A program made the translations under genes and the position numbers. A stretch of 64,000 nt of DNA from Phaeobacter porticola. Lineage in GTDB: Bacteria > Pseudomonadota > Alphaproteobacteria > Rhodobacterales > Rhodobacteraceae. The DNA is taken from assembly GCF_001888185.1 (NCBI RefSeq), contig NZ_CP016364.1, positions 1,488,001 to 1,552,000 on the forward strand, in the 5' to 3' direction. The notes under the pieces were generated by a model. That model was not told where the DNA came from. It was given only the letters and a program-made list of their open reading frames with translations, and did no database searches. Below, one piece after another: positions 29,501 through 36,973 of this stretch; the stretch's first letter is position 1, and every line of letters begins with the position of its first letter.

Positions 29501-29983
29501 GACCAATGGGCACCGCAGATCAATCTTGGCGTACCAGTGTTGATTCCAGAAAATTATGTGCCTGATCTGGACGTACGTCTGGGTCTGTATCGACGGCTCT
29601 CTGATCTGACGACCAAGGTGGAGCTTGAGGGCTTTGCCGCCGAACTGATTGACCGGTTTGGCAGCTTGCCAAAGGAAGTGAACACCCTGATGCTGGTGGT
29701 GCGGATCAAAGCGATGTGTAAACGCGCTGGTATCGCCAAGCTGGACGGCGGTCCGAAGGGGGCAACAATCCAGTTCCACAACGATAAATTTGCTTCACCG
29801 CAGGGGTTGGTTGAATTCATTCAGGCGCAGGACGGTCTGGCCAAGGTAAAAGACAACAAAATCGTTGTGCGCCGTGACTGGAAAAAGGACAGTGACAAGA
29901 TCAAGGGCGCCTTTGCCATCGCACGTGATCTGGCGGAAAAGGTCGTCGCCGAGAAAAAGAAGGCCAAAGCTAAAAACACCTGA
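26522..29983 (+). CDS. mfd: Transcription-repair coupling factor Mfd
   Basis: ATP-dependent translocase of 1153 residues that removes RNA polymerase stalled at DNA lesions and recruits UvrA. Layout: UvrB-like N-terminal region (about 1-340), RNA-polymerase-interaction domain starting near VVHVDHGIGRYKGLE (about 480), RecG-like motor with Walker A GDVGFGKTEVAMRAA and DEEQ box IIDEEQHFG, QVRGRVGRSKTRAYAY late in the motor, and a C-terminal TRCF domain. Length is normal. The start at 26522 matches homology; the frame overlaps the preceding gene if extended to 26444. Confidence 0.97.
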   Translation: MAQRAITASGAPEGFDARLILKEAASTNAPVVHVARDDKRMEAMRAALAFFAPDMPIISFPGWDCLPYDRVSPNADIAAARMATLAALVHQMPGQFVLLTTLNAATQRVPARQVLKDAAFTAEVDRRIDEKALRNYLTRMGFTKSPTVMEPGDFAVRGGIIDIFPPGQSGPVRLDLFGDVLDGARRFDPATQRTTEKLTLIELAPVSEVILDEAAVTRFRQNYRIEFGAAGTDDPLYEAVSAGRKYQGLEHWLPFFHDQLETLFDYLPGATVTLDDQVTPARLSRWDSIVDQYETRKIAMAQKGRIDTVYKPVPPGLLYLDDTAWEAAIGHHRMIQFHPLPQATGPGVIDAGGRIGRNFSPERQLENISLFSALADHIKVRMQVGPVVVASYSEGARERLTGLIEDEGLAEVIPVKDGTRIGKSGLHLAVWALEHGFETDDLTVISEQDVLGDRLIRAPKKRRKAENFLTETQSLSPGDLVVHVDHGIGRYKGLEVVTAAGAAHECILLEYAESSKLYLPVENIELLSKYGHDEGLLDRLGGGAWQAKKAKLKERIREMADRLIRVAAERALRKAPMMDPPPHAWEEFSARFPYQETDDQLRAIEDVMTDLQSGAPMDRLICGDVGFGKTEVAMRAAFIAAMSGVQVAIVAPTTLLARQHAAAFVQRFRGFPLEVRQLSRFVTAKEAAKTRDGIARGTVDIVVGTHALLAKSVRFQNLGLLIIDEEQHFGVAHKERLKQMRSDIHVLTLTATPIPRTLQLSLTGVRDLSIIGTPPVDRLAIRTYVSEFDAVTIREALLREHYRGGQAFYVVPRITDLPDVEAFLQEQLPELSYVVAHGQLAAGDLDDRMNAFYDGKFDVLLATTIVESGLDIPTANTMVVHRADMFGLAQLYQVRGRVGRSKTRAYAYLTTKPRVRLTPGAEKRLRVLGSLDTLGAGFSLASQDLDIRGAGNLLGEEQSGQMRDVGYELYQSMLEEAIAKIKSGELNGLPGSDDQWAPQINLGVPVLIPENYVPDLDVRLGLYRRLSDLTTKVELEGFAAELIDRFGSLPKEVNTLMLVVRIKAMCKRAGIAKLDGGPKGATIQFHNDKFASPQGLVEFIQAQDGLAKVKDNKIVVRRDWKKDSDKIKGAFAIARDLAEKVVAEKKKAKAKNT

Positions 29984-30030
29984 ACAGCGCACCTAAACAG
30001 CGCCGCTGTAGCCAGAGTTTCCGAGACGAA

Positions 30031-30066
30031 TAAGCCCCTCCAAGCGACTGGAGGGGCTTAATTTTA
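30031..30066. terminator. Strong terminator between mfd and the MFS gene
   Basis: A 12-base perfect stem (TAAGCCCCTCCA at 30031-30042, TGGAGGGGCTTA at 30049-30060) with a 6-base loop is followed by ATTTTAA on the plus strand. It lies between converging genes. Confidence 0.88.
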
Positions 30067-30089
30067 ACATGAACTGATTTGCGTAGAGA

Positions 30090-31313
30090 TTATTCGGCGG
30101 CGAGCCGGTTTTCCACCCGTGCCATGTGCAGCATCAGGCCAAATCCACATACCGACATCAACAGGATCGCGGCAGTGAGCGGCACAACTGAGCCATCAAA
30201 CAGCAGCCCCACAGGTGCTGCGATTAACGCTGCACAAACCGTTGAAATAGCACCAGTGACAGAGGCCGCCATGCCCGCGATATGGCCCATCGGCTCCATG
30301 GCCATAGCATTGAGATTGCCCATAGTCAGGCCTGCCATGAAAAACACGCTGGTCTGCCAGGCGACGAACATTCCGAACTTGATGGCCAGCGGCAAATCCA
30401 TCGTGCCAGCTAGCAGCATGATGGTGGCCAGAATGATCTGGCCACATAGTGCCCAAGTCACCATACGACGCATGCCGATCCGTACCACAACCGATGCGTT
30501 GATCAGACTGCCGGTGCCAGACATCAGCGCGACAAAGCCAAACCAATACGGAAAGCTTTCGGCCCGGTCGAAAACAACATCGAAGACCGGCTGTACCAGT
30601 GTGATCATGCAAAACAACATGCCAAGGCACAGGGTCTGCACCATGATTGACAGGCGTACACTGCGATGGGTCACCATTTCGGTCACGGCACCCAACAACA
30701 AGGGCAGGCGGAACGGGCGGCGGTTCTCGCGCGCCAGCGGCTCTGGCAGGCGGAGCCCCATCCACAAGACGATGATGATGGCAAACAGGGCAAAGGCAAG
30801 AAAGATGCCACGCCAGCTGGTTACGGCAATGATGCCTGCGCCCAGCATGGGGGCCACGGCAGGAACCAGAGTGAAAATCATCATTGCGATCGACATCATC
30901 TTGGCCATTTCCCGGCCAGAATAGAGATCGCGCACGATCGCAAGCGCCACAACCCGAGGGCCAGCAGCGCCCAGGCCCATTGTCACCCGGCTGATCAGCA
31001 GCAGCTCAAGCGAAGAACTGATCCAAGCCAGAAAGGCTGATGCAATATAAAGCGCGGCCCCGGCAAAAATAACCGGGCGGCGGCCAAAGGCATCAGAGAG
31101 TGGCCCAGTGAAAAACGTGCCTACGCCCATGCCAAAGACAAAGGCGGCGATCACCAGCTGAGCGCGGTTGACGTCACCAGGGCTTAGGGTTTTGCCAATC
31201 TCGGGCAGCGCCGGCAACATGGCGTCGATGGAAAAAGCAATTGTCGCAAACATCATCGCAATCAATGCGATGAATTCCGCCTTTGACATGGCGTGTTGTG
31301 TATCTGTCGTCAT
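30090..31313 (-). CDS. Bcr/CflA-type MFS drug-efflux transporter
   Basis: Major facilitator superfamily exporter of 407 residues with about twelve hydrophobic helices. The early segment TIAFSIDAMLPALPEIGKTL and the loop GPLSDAFGRRPVIFAGAALY are typical of the Bcr/CflA subfamily. Members export bicyclomycin, chloramphenicol, sulfonamides or dipeptides; the true substrate here is unknown. A 7-8-7 inverted repeat about 100 bases upstream could be a regulator site, but no regulator gene adjoins. No start correction is needed. Confidence 0.92.
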   Translation of the reverse strand: MTTDTQHAMSKAEFIALIAMMFATIAFSIDAMLPALPEIGKTLSPGDVNRAQLVIAAFVFGMGVGTFFTGPLSDAFGRRPVIFAGAALYIASAFLAWISSSLELLLISRVTMGLGAAGPRVVALAIVRDLYSGREMAKMMSIAMMIFTLVPAVAPMLGAGIIAVTSWRGIFLAFALFAIIIVLWMGLRLPEPLARENRRPFRLPLLLGAVTEMVTHRSVRLSIMVQTLCLGMLFCMITLVQPVFDVVFDRAESFPYWFGFVALMSGTGSLINASVVVRIGMRRMVTWALCGQIILATIMLLAGTMDLPLAIKFGMFVAWQTSVFFMAGLTMGNLNAMAMEPMGHIAGMAASVTGAISTVCAALIAAPVGLLFDGSVVPLTAAILLMSVCGFGLMLHMARVENRLAAE

Positions 31314-31415
31314 TTGAAACCTCTCGCGACACTTCAGGAGCCCCGGTCATCGGGCACTGTCTGGGTGTCACACCGTCCGCGCTAACATATCTTTTGCGGT
31401 TCGACCAGAAGCGCT

Positions 31416-31437
31416 GATGCACAGAATTATGTGCATC
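31416..31437. promoter_or_regulatory. Inverted repeat upstream of the MFS exporter gene
   Basis: GATGCAC (31416-31422) and GTGCATC (31431-31437) form a perfect 7-base inverted repeat around an 8-base centre, about 100 bases before the exporter start. It contains the T-N11-A form of a LysR-type site, so an operator role is plausible but unproven. Confidence 0.45.
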
Positions 31438-31554
31438 TACACGCGAGCAAAGGCTGGCATATGACACTCATAGCACCCCACCTGCGCATCCATTTTTGGT
31501 TCGGAAATGGAGTGTTATGATTATATATTAGATACTTGTAGGATGATCGTTAGG

Positions 31555-32220
31555 TTAGCTGTCCGTCGTGCCATTGTCATCTTTCAGCTGCTTTTGGATG
31601 TCGGCGATGATCTGCTTCCACATCTCGGGTGGCTGCGCGCCGGGGACGGCGTGCTGGTTGGCCACGATAAATGTCGGCACTGATGTGACACCCATCTTGC
31701 GCGAATGGGCATCGCGGTCCTGGATCTCTTGGGCGTCAGTATCGCCGGACAGAAGCCGCAGAGTGACGTCTCGGTCCATCCCGGCGCTGGCGGCGATATC
31801 GCTCAGGATTTCGGCGTTGCCGATGTCCTTTGCTTGCACGAAATAGGCATTAAACAATGCGTCCACCACAGTGCTTTGCTTGCCTTCTATCCCAGCCCAA
31901 TGGATCAGACGATGCGCATCAAGCGTATTCGGCGTGCGCTCCATTGCCTCGAAATTGATCTGAAGCCCGGCTGCATTGGCGTGTTCCACAACCGGTGCAT
32001 AAGCCTGCACCGCGCCGTCTTTGCCGCCGAATTTACCTTCCAGGTAGGCGCGTCTGTCCATGCCGTCGCGTGACATATCCGGGTTTAGCTGGAAGGGGTG
32101 CCATTCGATTACAAAGGGATGATCGCTGACTTCGGCCAGGGCCTTATCCAGATGGGCTTTGCCGATATAGCACCAGGGGCAGATCGGGTCCGACAAGATA
32201 TCAAGCTTTACGACGCTCAT
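31555..32220 (-). CDS. DsbA-family thioredoxin-fold protein (FrnE-like, CPWC)
   Basis: Cytosolic DsbA-like oxidoreductase of 221 residues. The redox motif is Cys14-Pro-Trp-Cys17 in DPICPWCYIGKAHLDKAL, and the cis-proline loop is GVTSVPTFIV; this matches FrnE/2-hydroxychromene-2-carboxylate isomerase relatives. No signal peptide is present, unlike periplasmic DsbA. The start at 32220 has AAAGGA upstream and overlaps the stop of the preceding CoA-ligase gene (ATGA), so the two are translationally coupled. The partner suggests a role in handling an organic acid or its CoA ester, but this is inference. Confidence 0.88.
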   Translation of the reverse strand: MSVVKLDILSDPICPWCYIGKAHLDKALAEVSDHPFVIEWHPFQLNPDMSRDGMDRRAYLEGKFGGKDGAVQAYAPVVEHANAAGLQINFEAMERTPNTLDAHRLIHWAGIEGKQSTVVDALFNAYFVQAKDIGNAEILSDIAASAGMDRDVTLRLLSGDTDAQEIQDRDAHSRKMGVTSVPTFIVANQHAVPGAQPPEMWKQIIADIQKQLKDDNGTTDS

Positions 32221-33749
32221 GTTTGGTGTCCTTTGTAGCAATCGGGCAGGGCGCGGCGCAGCAATTTGCCATTGGCGCCGGTGGGCAGCACCTCAAGCCG
32301 CTGATAGGCGCGGGGCTGCTTGTAGCGCGCCAACCGTGTCTTGGCAAAAGCGAAAAGCGCCTCTGTGCTCACATCTTTGGCACTGGTGTAGAACGCGACG
32401 ATAATCTGGGTGTCGGCTTTGATCTCAACCGCTGCGACCGCGATCTGTATCAGATCAGGATGCGGGGCCAACGCGGTTTCCACCTCCAGCGGCGACACCC
32501 GGTACCCGCCGGCGTTCATCATGTCATCGTTCCGCCCAAGGTAACGGATCTGCCCATCGTCGGTCATCTCGCCCTGATCCCCGGTCAGGAACCAGCGATT
32601 ATGTATTCGGGCGTCTGTTGCGTCTGGCGCGCCGTGATACCCAAGCATTAGCCCCGGATCCTGTCGGTCAACGGCGATAACGCCTGGCATATTACGTGGC
32701 ACGGGTTGGCCATTCTTTCCCAGGATCGCAACGCGACGGCCGGGCTGTGGCCTGCCAAGGGTGCCGGGGGTCTGTACCTGTCCCGGCGTCGCCGAGATGA
32801 AGGTGGAGCATTCCGACATGCCAAAGGCCTCATAGAGCCGTGTGCCGGTGGCCATCTGCCATTGTGTTGCCAATGTCTCCGAGAGCTTCTCACCAGCGCA
32901 AAGCCCATGACGCAGGTCTGGTAGGTCCAGTGACGTATCGGACAACAGCATCTTACGGTAGACGCCGGGAGCGGCGGCAAACTGGCTGGCGCGGTGGTGT
33001 TTCAGCAGAGCCGGTAGCGCTGTGATCGCTGTACCATCCTCCGGGATCAGTGCCGTTGCGCCCAAGCTCCACGGGTCCATCAATCCGGTGCCAAGTGTGA
33101 AGGTCCAGTTGAAGGCGCCAGCGTGCAGCAGCCTGTCGTTAGGCCTCAGATCATACCAGTGGCGGATCATCATCTGCCGCGCCCAGATCGCGCGATGAGC
33201 GTGGACCACGGCGCGCGGATTTCCGCCGGTGCCAGAGGTGTAGACGATGTAAGCCGGTCGATCTGGTGGGCCAAACGCAAAATCGCAAGGCGGCGCGCTT
33301 TGCATATCCCGAAGTGAGTCGCCGGTTATCTCGCGTGGATGCGACGGACAGGCGATGCCATCGTCACGCAGGACAGCTGCTGGTGACAGCTCATCCATCA
33401 TCCGTCGGACTTCGGGTTCGGTCAGCTGCGCAGAGGTCGGGATCGGCACCAGCCCGACAGCGATGGCACCAAGATAGGCAATCGGAAAGATGGGCGTGTT
33501 GCCAAGTCGCAGAAGCACACGGTCACCCGGTTCCAGACCCGCGGCCAATAGGCCTGTTCCCGTGCCCCTGACGGCGGCGCGCAATTCAGTATAGGCCCAG
33601 TCTTGTGACCCATGCGGGCCAAGCACCGATAGGGCCGGCCGCTTCGGTTCGGCCAGGTGGCCAGCTGCGCCCTGATTGAGTACATGGGCCGCCAGATTGA
33701 ACGGCGTGGGGCAGGGCACAAAGGGGCCGTTGTCAAAGAGGGACTGCAT
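32217..33749 (-). CDS. AMP-dependent acyl/aryl-CoA synthetase (benzoate-CoA ligase-like)
   Basis: ANL-superfamily ligase of 510 residues that activates a carboxylic acid as its adenylate and then CoA thioester. The phosphate loop YTSGTGGNPRA is at about 170-180. The segment RLYEAFGMSECSTFIS binds adenylate, WFLTGDQG provides the hinge-region Asp, and the catalytic lysine is in PTGANGKLLRR near the C-terminus. Overall it resembles benzoate or cinnamate CoA ligases, but the acid cannot be named. It is coupled to the DsbA-like gene and divergent from the XRE-cupin regulator at 33815. Confidence 0.88.
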   Translation of the reverse strand: MQSLFDNGPFVPCPTPFNLAAHVLNQGAAGHLAEPKRPALSVLGPHGSQDWAYTELRAAVRGTGTGLLAAGLEPGDRVLLRLGNTPIFPIAYLGAIAVGLVPIPTSAQLTEPEVRRMMDELSPAAVLRDDGIACPSHPREITGDSLRDMQSAPPCDFAFGPPDRPAYIVYTSGTGGNPRAVVHAHRAIWARQMMIRHWYDLRPNDRLLHAGAFNWTFTLGTGLMDPWSLGATALIPEDGTAITALPALLKHHRASQFAAAPGVYRKMLLSDTSLDLPDLRHGLCAGEKLSETLATQWQMATGTRLYEAFGMSECSTFISATPGQVQTPGTLGRPQPGRRVAILGKNGQPVPRNMPGVIAVDRQDPGLMLGYHGAPDATDARIHNRWFLTGDQGEMTDDGQIRYLGRNDDMMNAGGYRVSPLEVETALAPHPDLIQIAVAAVEIKADTQIIVAFYTSAKDVSTEALFAFAKTRLARYKQPRAYQRLEVLPTGANGKLLRRALPDCYKGHQT

Positions 33750-33752
33750 TCA

Positions 33753-33802
33753 GATTGGCTATCGTGCCAATCCACGCGTTGCAAGACGGCCCGTCCCGTC
33801 TT
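33753..33802. promoter_or_regulatory. Two inverted repeats in the ligase/regulator divergent promoter
   Basis: GATTGGC-N6-GCCAATC (33753-33772) and AAGACGG-N6-CCGTCTT (33783-33802) each have 7-base perfect arms and a 6-base spacer. Their centres lie 30 bases apart, about three helix turns. They fill the 65-base gap between the divergent starts and are candidate operators for the XRE-cupin regulator, although the arm sequences differ. Confidence 0.45.
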
Positions 33803-33814
33803 ATAGGAAATCGC

Positions 33815-34438
33815 ATGAGCTCTCGTGATCCCAAATCGCTTATCACTATTGCCCGTGCGTCGGGCGATGCCGCGGACACCGAGCCGCTTGATCTGGGTGC
33901 GCGCGTGCGCGAATTGCGCAAGGCGCGAGACTGGACGCTGGAGCACGCGGCCAATCAGGCGGGGCTGGCAAGATCGACCCTGTCCAAGATTGAAAATGGC
34001 CAGATGTCACCGACTTACGAGGCATTGAAGAAGCTGGCAGTGGGCTTGCAAATCTCTGTTCCACAGTTGTTTACCCAGCCACAGCGCGATCAGGTCAATG
34101 GCCGTTTGACGGTGACAAAGACCGGTCAGGGATCCGCCCATGCCACCGCGACATATGAGCATGAGCTGTTGGCCGACAGTCTCACACGCAAGCAGATGTT
34201 GCCGTATCGTGCCCGTGTCCGGGCACGGTCGATGGATGAATTCGAAGGGTGGGTACGGCACGATGGTGAGGAATTCCTGTACGTGCTGACAGGGATTGTC
34301 CAGCTCTATACCGAGTTCTATGAGCCGATCGAAATGCGACGCGGCGACAGCGCTTACTACGACGCAGCCATGGGTCATAATGTGATTTCGCTTAGCGACG
34401 AAGATGCCACCATCCTTTGGGTGACATCGCTTGCCTGA
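33815..34438 (+). CDS. XRE-family regulator with C-terminal cupin domain
   Basis: Transcription regulator of 207 residues. The N-terminal helix-turn-helix lies in LGARVRELRKARDWTLEHAA and AGLARSTLSKIENGQMSPTYEALKKLA (about 28-80). The C-terminal part (about 125-205) is a cupin with HDGEEFLYVLTG and MRRGDSAYYDAAMGHNV. Regulators of this class (PuuR-like) sense small ligands through the cupin. The start at 33815 has AGGAAA upstream. Divergent placement suggests it controls the CoA-ligase/DsbA pair and perhaps itself. Confidence 0.9.
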   Translation: MSSRDPKSLITIARASGDAADTEPLDLGARVRELRKARDWTLEHAANQAGLARSTLSKIENGQMSPTYEALKKLAVGLQISVPQLFTQPQRDQVNGRLTVTKTGQGSAHATATYEHELLADSLTRKQMLPYRARVRARSMDEFEGWVRHDGEEFLYVLTGIVQLYTEFYEPIEMRRGDSAYYDAAMGHNVISLSDEDATILWVTSLA

Positions 34439-34522
34439 CCTATGCGTTGGCCTACGGGAATGATCGCGCCCCGATGCGATGGGCAACGGAACGCGTTACT
34501 GATCAGAGCGAGGAGCACAGCC

Positions 34523-34753
34523 TCAGTTAAACTGGTGTTCCAGCTCTAGGTGCAGGCTTTCTGTATAGAGGAAATCCTCTACCTCTTCGCGCGCTTCTGT
34601 GAGCGTCAGATGGTGCGTGCGGGCAAGATAGGCGACAAATTTATCCTTGTCATCGAGCAAGGATGGGGCCTGGCGGGTCTGCAGATGCGGAAACCGTTGC
34701 TTGATACGGGGCATCCTGTCGAACCAGCTGGCGCGTGCTGTTTGAACAGGCAT
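34523..34753 (-). CDS. Small uncharacterised protein downstream of the arsenic operon
   Basis: A 76-residue acidic-tailed protein that I do not recognise. It reads as a plausible helical domain: MPRIKQRFPHLQ, then a DDKDKFVAYLARTHHLTLTEAREEVEDFLY segment resembling a short helix-turn-helix or coiled stretch, and an ELEHQFN end. An AGGGAG ribosome site lies 6 bases before the ATG, which supports real translation. It lies on the same strand as the arsenic operon, 163 bases after the aquaporin gene. A perfect 12-base palindrome at 34792-34803 lies about 40 bases upstream. Confidence 0.6.
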   Translation of the reverse strand: MPVQTARASWFDRMPRIKQRFPHLQTRQAPSLLDDKDKFVAYLARTHHLTLTEAREEVEDFLYTESLHLELEHQFN

Positions 34754-34791
34754 GGGGGGCTCCCTAAGGTTCAGAGTTGCGCGTGGACAAT

Positions 34792-34803
34792 AATGCTAGC
34801 ATT
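34792..34803. promoter_or_regulatory. Perfect palindrome upstream of the 76-residue ORF
   Basis: AATGCTAGCATT is a 12-base perfect palindrome in the promoter region of the small gene. An operator is possible; no known regulator consensus is claimed. Confidence 0.3.
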
Positions 34804-34916
34804 TTCTCGTAAAAAAGAAAGTCTGCAACTTTTCGATCCGAACCAGACGGGGCTGAATGACCAACCCCGTTGCTTGATCTTGCGATGTAACATGCCGGAC
34901 CTTCGCGGCGTGCCCG

Positions 34917-35579
34917 TCAGCCTTGGGGTGGGGTGAACAGACGCGGTAGCAGCAGATGCGCCAGTCCGACTCCGACAATCTGCATCACGATGAACATCAG
35001 GATATGACCGGGGTAGATTCCCGCAAATGTGTCGCTGAACCCACGCGCAATGGTCACGGCCGGGTTGGCAAAACTGGTCGAGGAGGTGAACCAATAGGCG
35101 CCCGTGATGTAAAACGCGACAAGCGGGGGGACGGCATCGGGGCGCGACCGCAACCCACCAAAGATCACAAACAACAGGCCAAAGGTCGCAACGATCTCCG
35201 AGAACCACTGGGCAACGCCGGTCCGGTGCATGGTCGCAGAGGTTTGCAGGATTGACAGGTCGAACATGATATGGCTCGCCCAGACCCCAAAAATGCCACC
35301 TACGATCTGTGCAACAACGTAGGGCGGCACCGCGCGCCAGCTGTGTTCTCCGCGCAAGGCAAAGGCCAGGGTCACCGCCGGGTTGAAATGGGCGCCAGAA
35401 ATCGGCCCCAGCGTGGTGATGATCACATAAAGCATCGCGCCCGTGGCCACGGCATTTGCCAGCAGCGCCAGCGCAATATTACCGCCCGACAGGGCCTCGG
35501 CCATGATGCCAGAGCCGACGACGCCGATCAGCAGGAAACAGGTACCCAACCCTTCGGCTATCAGTTTCTGTGTGGTCAT
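34917..35579 (-). CDS. aqpS: Aquaporin-family channel of the arsenic operon (AqpS-like)
   Basis: Major intrinsic protein of 220 residues with six hydrophobic helices and two NPA boxes, Asn66-Pro-Ala in SGAHFNPAVT and Asn172-Pro-Ala in SFANPAVT. The position after the second NPA, normally the selectivity-filter Arg, is Val175, which should widen the pore. In Sinorhizobium meliloti an aquaporin, AqpS, lies in the ars operon and lets arsenite produced by ArsC leave the cell; the same role is inferred here from position. Its ATG overlaps the stop of the second arsC as ATGA. Confidence 0.85.
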   Translation of the reverse strand: MTTQKLIAEGLGTCFLLIGVVGSGIMAEALSGGNIALALLANAVATGAMLYVIITTLGPISGAHFNPAVTLAFALRGEHSWRAVPPYVVAQIVGGIFGVWASHIMFDLSILQTSATMHRTGVAQWFSEIVATFGLLFVIFGGLRSRPDAVPPLVAFYITGAYWFTSSTSFANPAVTIARGFSDTFAGIYPGHILMFIVMQIVGVGLAHLLLPRLFTPPQG

Positions 35580-36052
35580 GGCAGGTCTCCAATTCGGGCC
35601 AGTTCTGCGCTGAGCGTATCACGATCCATTGTTTCCACCGGCAGCGCGAGAAAGGCCTTCGCGCGGCAATCCAGCCGGTCGTAGGCGGTGCGAAAGGCGT
35701 TATCCCAGTCGGGTTCAGCAGCGGCGGCAGGATCGTCCACCCCCCAATGGGCGCGGATTGGTATGCCTGGCCAGATCGGGCAGGTTTCACCGGCGGCTGA
35801 TGCGCAGACGGTGATCACAATGTCCATTTCCGGCGCGCCCTCAGCGCTGAATTCATCCCAGCTTTTGGATCGGGCAGTGCTGGCGTCATGACCTTTCTCG
35901 GTCAGAAGAACCAAGGATTGCGGATGCACCTTGCCTGCGGGCTGCGAGCCTGCGGAATAGGCCCGCAGGCGCCCGGCGCCATGGGTATTCAGGAGTGTTT
36001 CCAACAGGATTGAGCGCGCCGAATTACCGGTGCAAAGAATGAGAATATTCAT
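35576..36052 (-). CDS. arsC: Arsenate reductase ArsC, low-molecular-weight phosphatase type
   Basis: Arsenate reductase-like protein of 158 residues. The phosphatase loop CTGNSARS starts at Cys7, and two further cysteines, Cys83 and Cys91 in TVCASAAGETCP, fit the disulfide relay of thioredoxin-coupled ArsC. I placed the start at 36052, where homology begins; the longer frame lies inside the upstream gene. There is no obvious ribosome site, so translation may depend on the preceding gene, whose stop is 22 bases upstream. It is a paralogue of the ArsC half of the upstream fusion. Confidence 0.9.
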   Translation of the reverse strand: MNILILCTGNSARSILLETLLNTHGAGRLRAYSAGSQPAGKVHPQSLVLLTEKGHDASTARSKSWDEFSAEGAPEMDIVITVCASAAGETCPIWPGIPIRAHWGVDDPAAAAEPDWDNAFRTAYDRLDCRAKAFLALPVETMDRDTLSAELARIGDLP

Positions 36053-36074
36053 ATGGATAACCGTGGTTGATGCG

Positions 36075-36908
36075 TTATTCAGAGGAAGAGCTGCGACCGA
36101 TATCATCCAGGCGATGCTGCAATGACAGGCTGTTGAGTGTTTCAAAGGGCAACGATGCAAAGGCACGGATCCGATTGCGCAACAGCCCATAGGTCTGATG
36201 AAATGCGAGATGTCGCTCTGCCTCCGTGCCGCTGGCCTTGACCGGATCAGCAAGCCCCCAATGGGCGCTCATCGGCTGTCCGGGCCAGGCAGGGCATTCT
36301 TCATTTGCGGCATGATCACAGACGGTAAAGATGAAATCCATCTGAGCCGCGCCAGGGGTCGAAAATTCAAGAAGATCCTTTGACCGCAATCCGCTTGTCT
36401 CATGACCTTTTGCCTGTAATAGCGCGATGACCTCTGGCTGCGGCGCGCGCGCGGGGTGGCTGCCCGCGGAATAGGCGCGAAACCTGCCGCCGCCTTCTTT
36501 GTCCAGTATAGCCTCGGCCATCACTGACCGTGCCGAATTGCCCGTGCAAATGAACAGGACATTTAGGGGGCGTTCGACGGTGGGCCTGATCGCTTCGGCA
36601 TGTTTTGTGGGGGGGCAGACGTCCGGGCGGTTGTGGCAGCAGTCAGACAGAAGGTCGTCAAACAGTCCACGTAGCCCGTCAAGATGTGCCTGATAGAGCA
36701 GCGAGGTCCCTTGCCTGTGCGAATGGATCAGCCCAGCGGCAGTCAACGTTGAGAGATATGTCGAGACGGTATTGGACTTTTGTGCCAATGCAGAGGCGAT
36801 CTCACCCGCAGGGACCGCATCCGGATACCGCCGCATCAGCAGGCGAAACAAGGCCAGCCGATTGGGGTGCGCAAGGGCTGACAGCTGAGATGTGATATCT
36901 ATTTCCAT
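36075..36908 (-). CDS. arsR: ArsR repressor fused to ArsC arsenate reductase
   Basis: Two-domain protein of 277 residues. Residues 1-95 form an ArsR/SmtB winged helix, with LAHPNRLALFRLLMRR and the recognition region LAQKSNTVSTYLSTLTAAGLI; Cys90, Cys91 and Cys98 just after it are candidate arsenite ligands. Residues 116-270 are a complete LMW-phosphatase ArsC with CTGNSARS at Cys121 and partner cysteines Cys197 and Cys205. It therefore may both repress the operon and reduce arsenate. The start codon lies inside a 28-base palindrome. There is no ribosome site upstream, which suggests a leaderless message. Confidence 0.9.
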   Translation of the reverse strand: MEIDITSQLSALAHPNRLALFRLLMRRYPDAVPAGEIASALAQKSNTVSTYLSTLTAAGLIHSHRQGTSLLYQAHLDGLRGLFDDLLSDCCHNRPDVCPPTKHAEAIRPTVERPLNVLFICTGNSARSVMAEAILDKEGGGRFRAYSAGSHPARAPQPEVIALLQAKGHETSGLRSKDLLEFSTPGAAQMDFIFTVCDHAANEECPAWPGQPMSAHWGLADPVKASGTEAERHLAFHQTYGLLRNRIRAFASLPFETLNSLSLQHRLDDIGRSSSSE

Positions 36909-36928
36909 ATTTCATGAAATATGGAAAT
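36901..36928. promoter_or_regulatory. 28-base perfect palindrome, probable ArsR operator
   Basis: ATTTCCATATTTCA (36901-36914) is followed directly by its exact reverse complement (36915-36928). The palindrome covers the arsR start codon and the -10 region of the promoter below. Binding by the ArsR domain would block transcription and permit autoregulation. Confidence 0.75.
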
Positions 36929-36944
36929 AATGAATATGTGTCAA
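36916..36944 (-). promoter_or_regulatory. Promoter of the arsenic operon
   Basis: On the minus strand a perfect -35 TTGACA (36939-36944) is followed after exactly 17 bases by TATTTC (36916-36921). Predicted initiation falls at or next to the arsR ATG at 36908, agreeing with the lack of a ribosome site. Confidence 0.6.
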
Positions 36945-36973
36945 CATTCATCTTCCAAAACAGTACAGATCTG

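Noticed and set aside
30079..30924. 281-codon frame antisense to the MFS gene
   Set aside because: Low-complexity translation and full overlap with a transporter gene of normal length.
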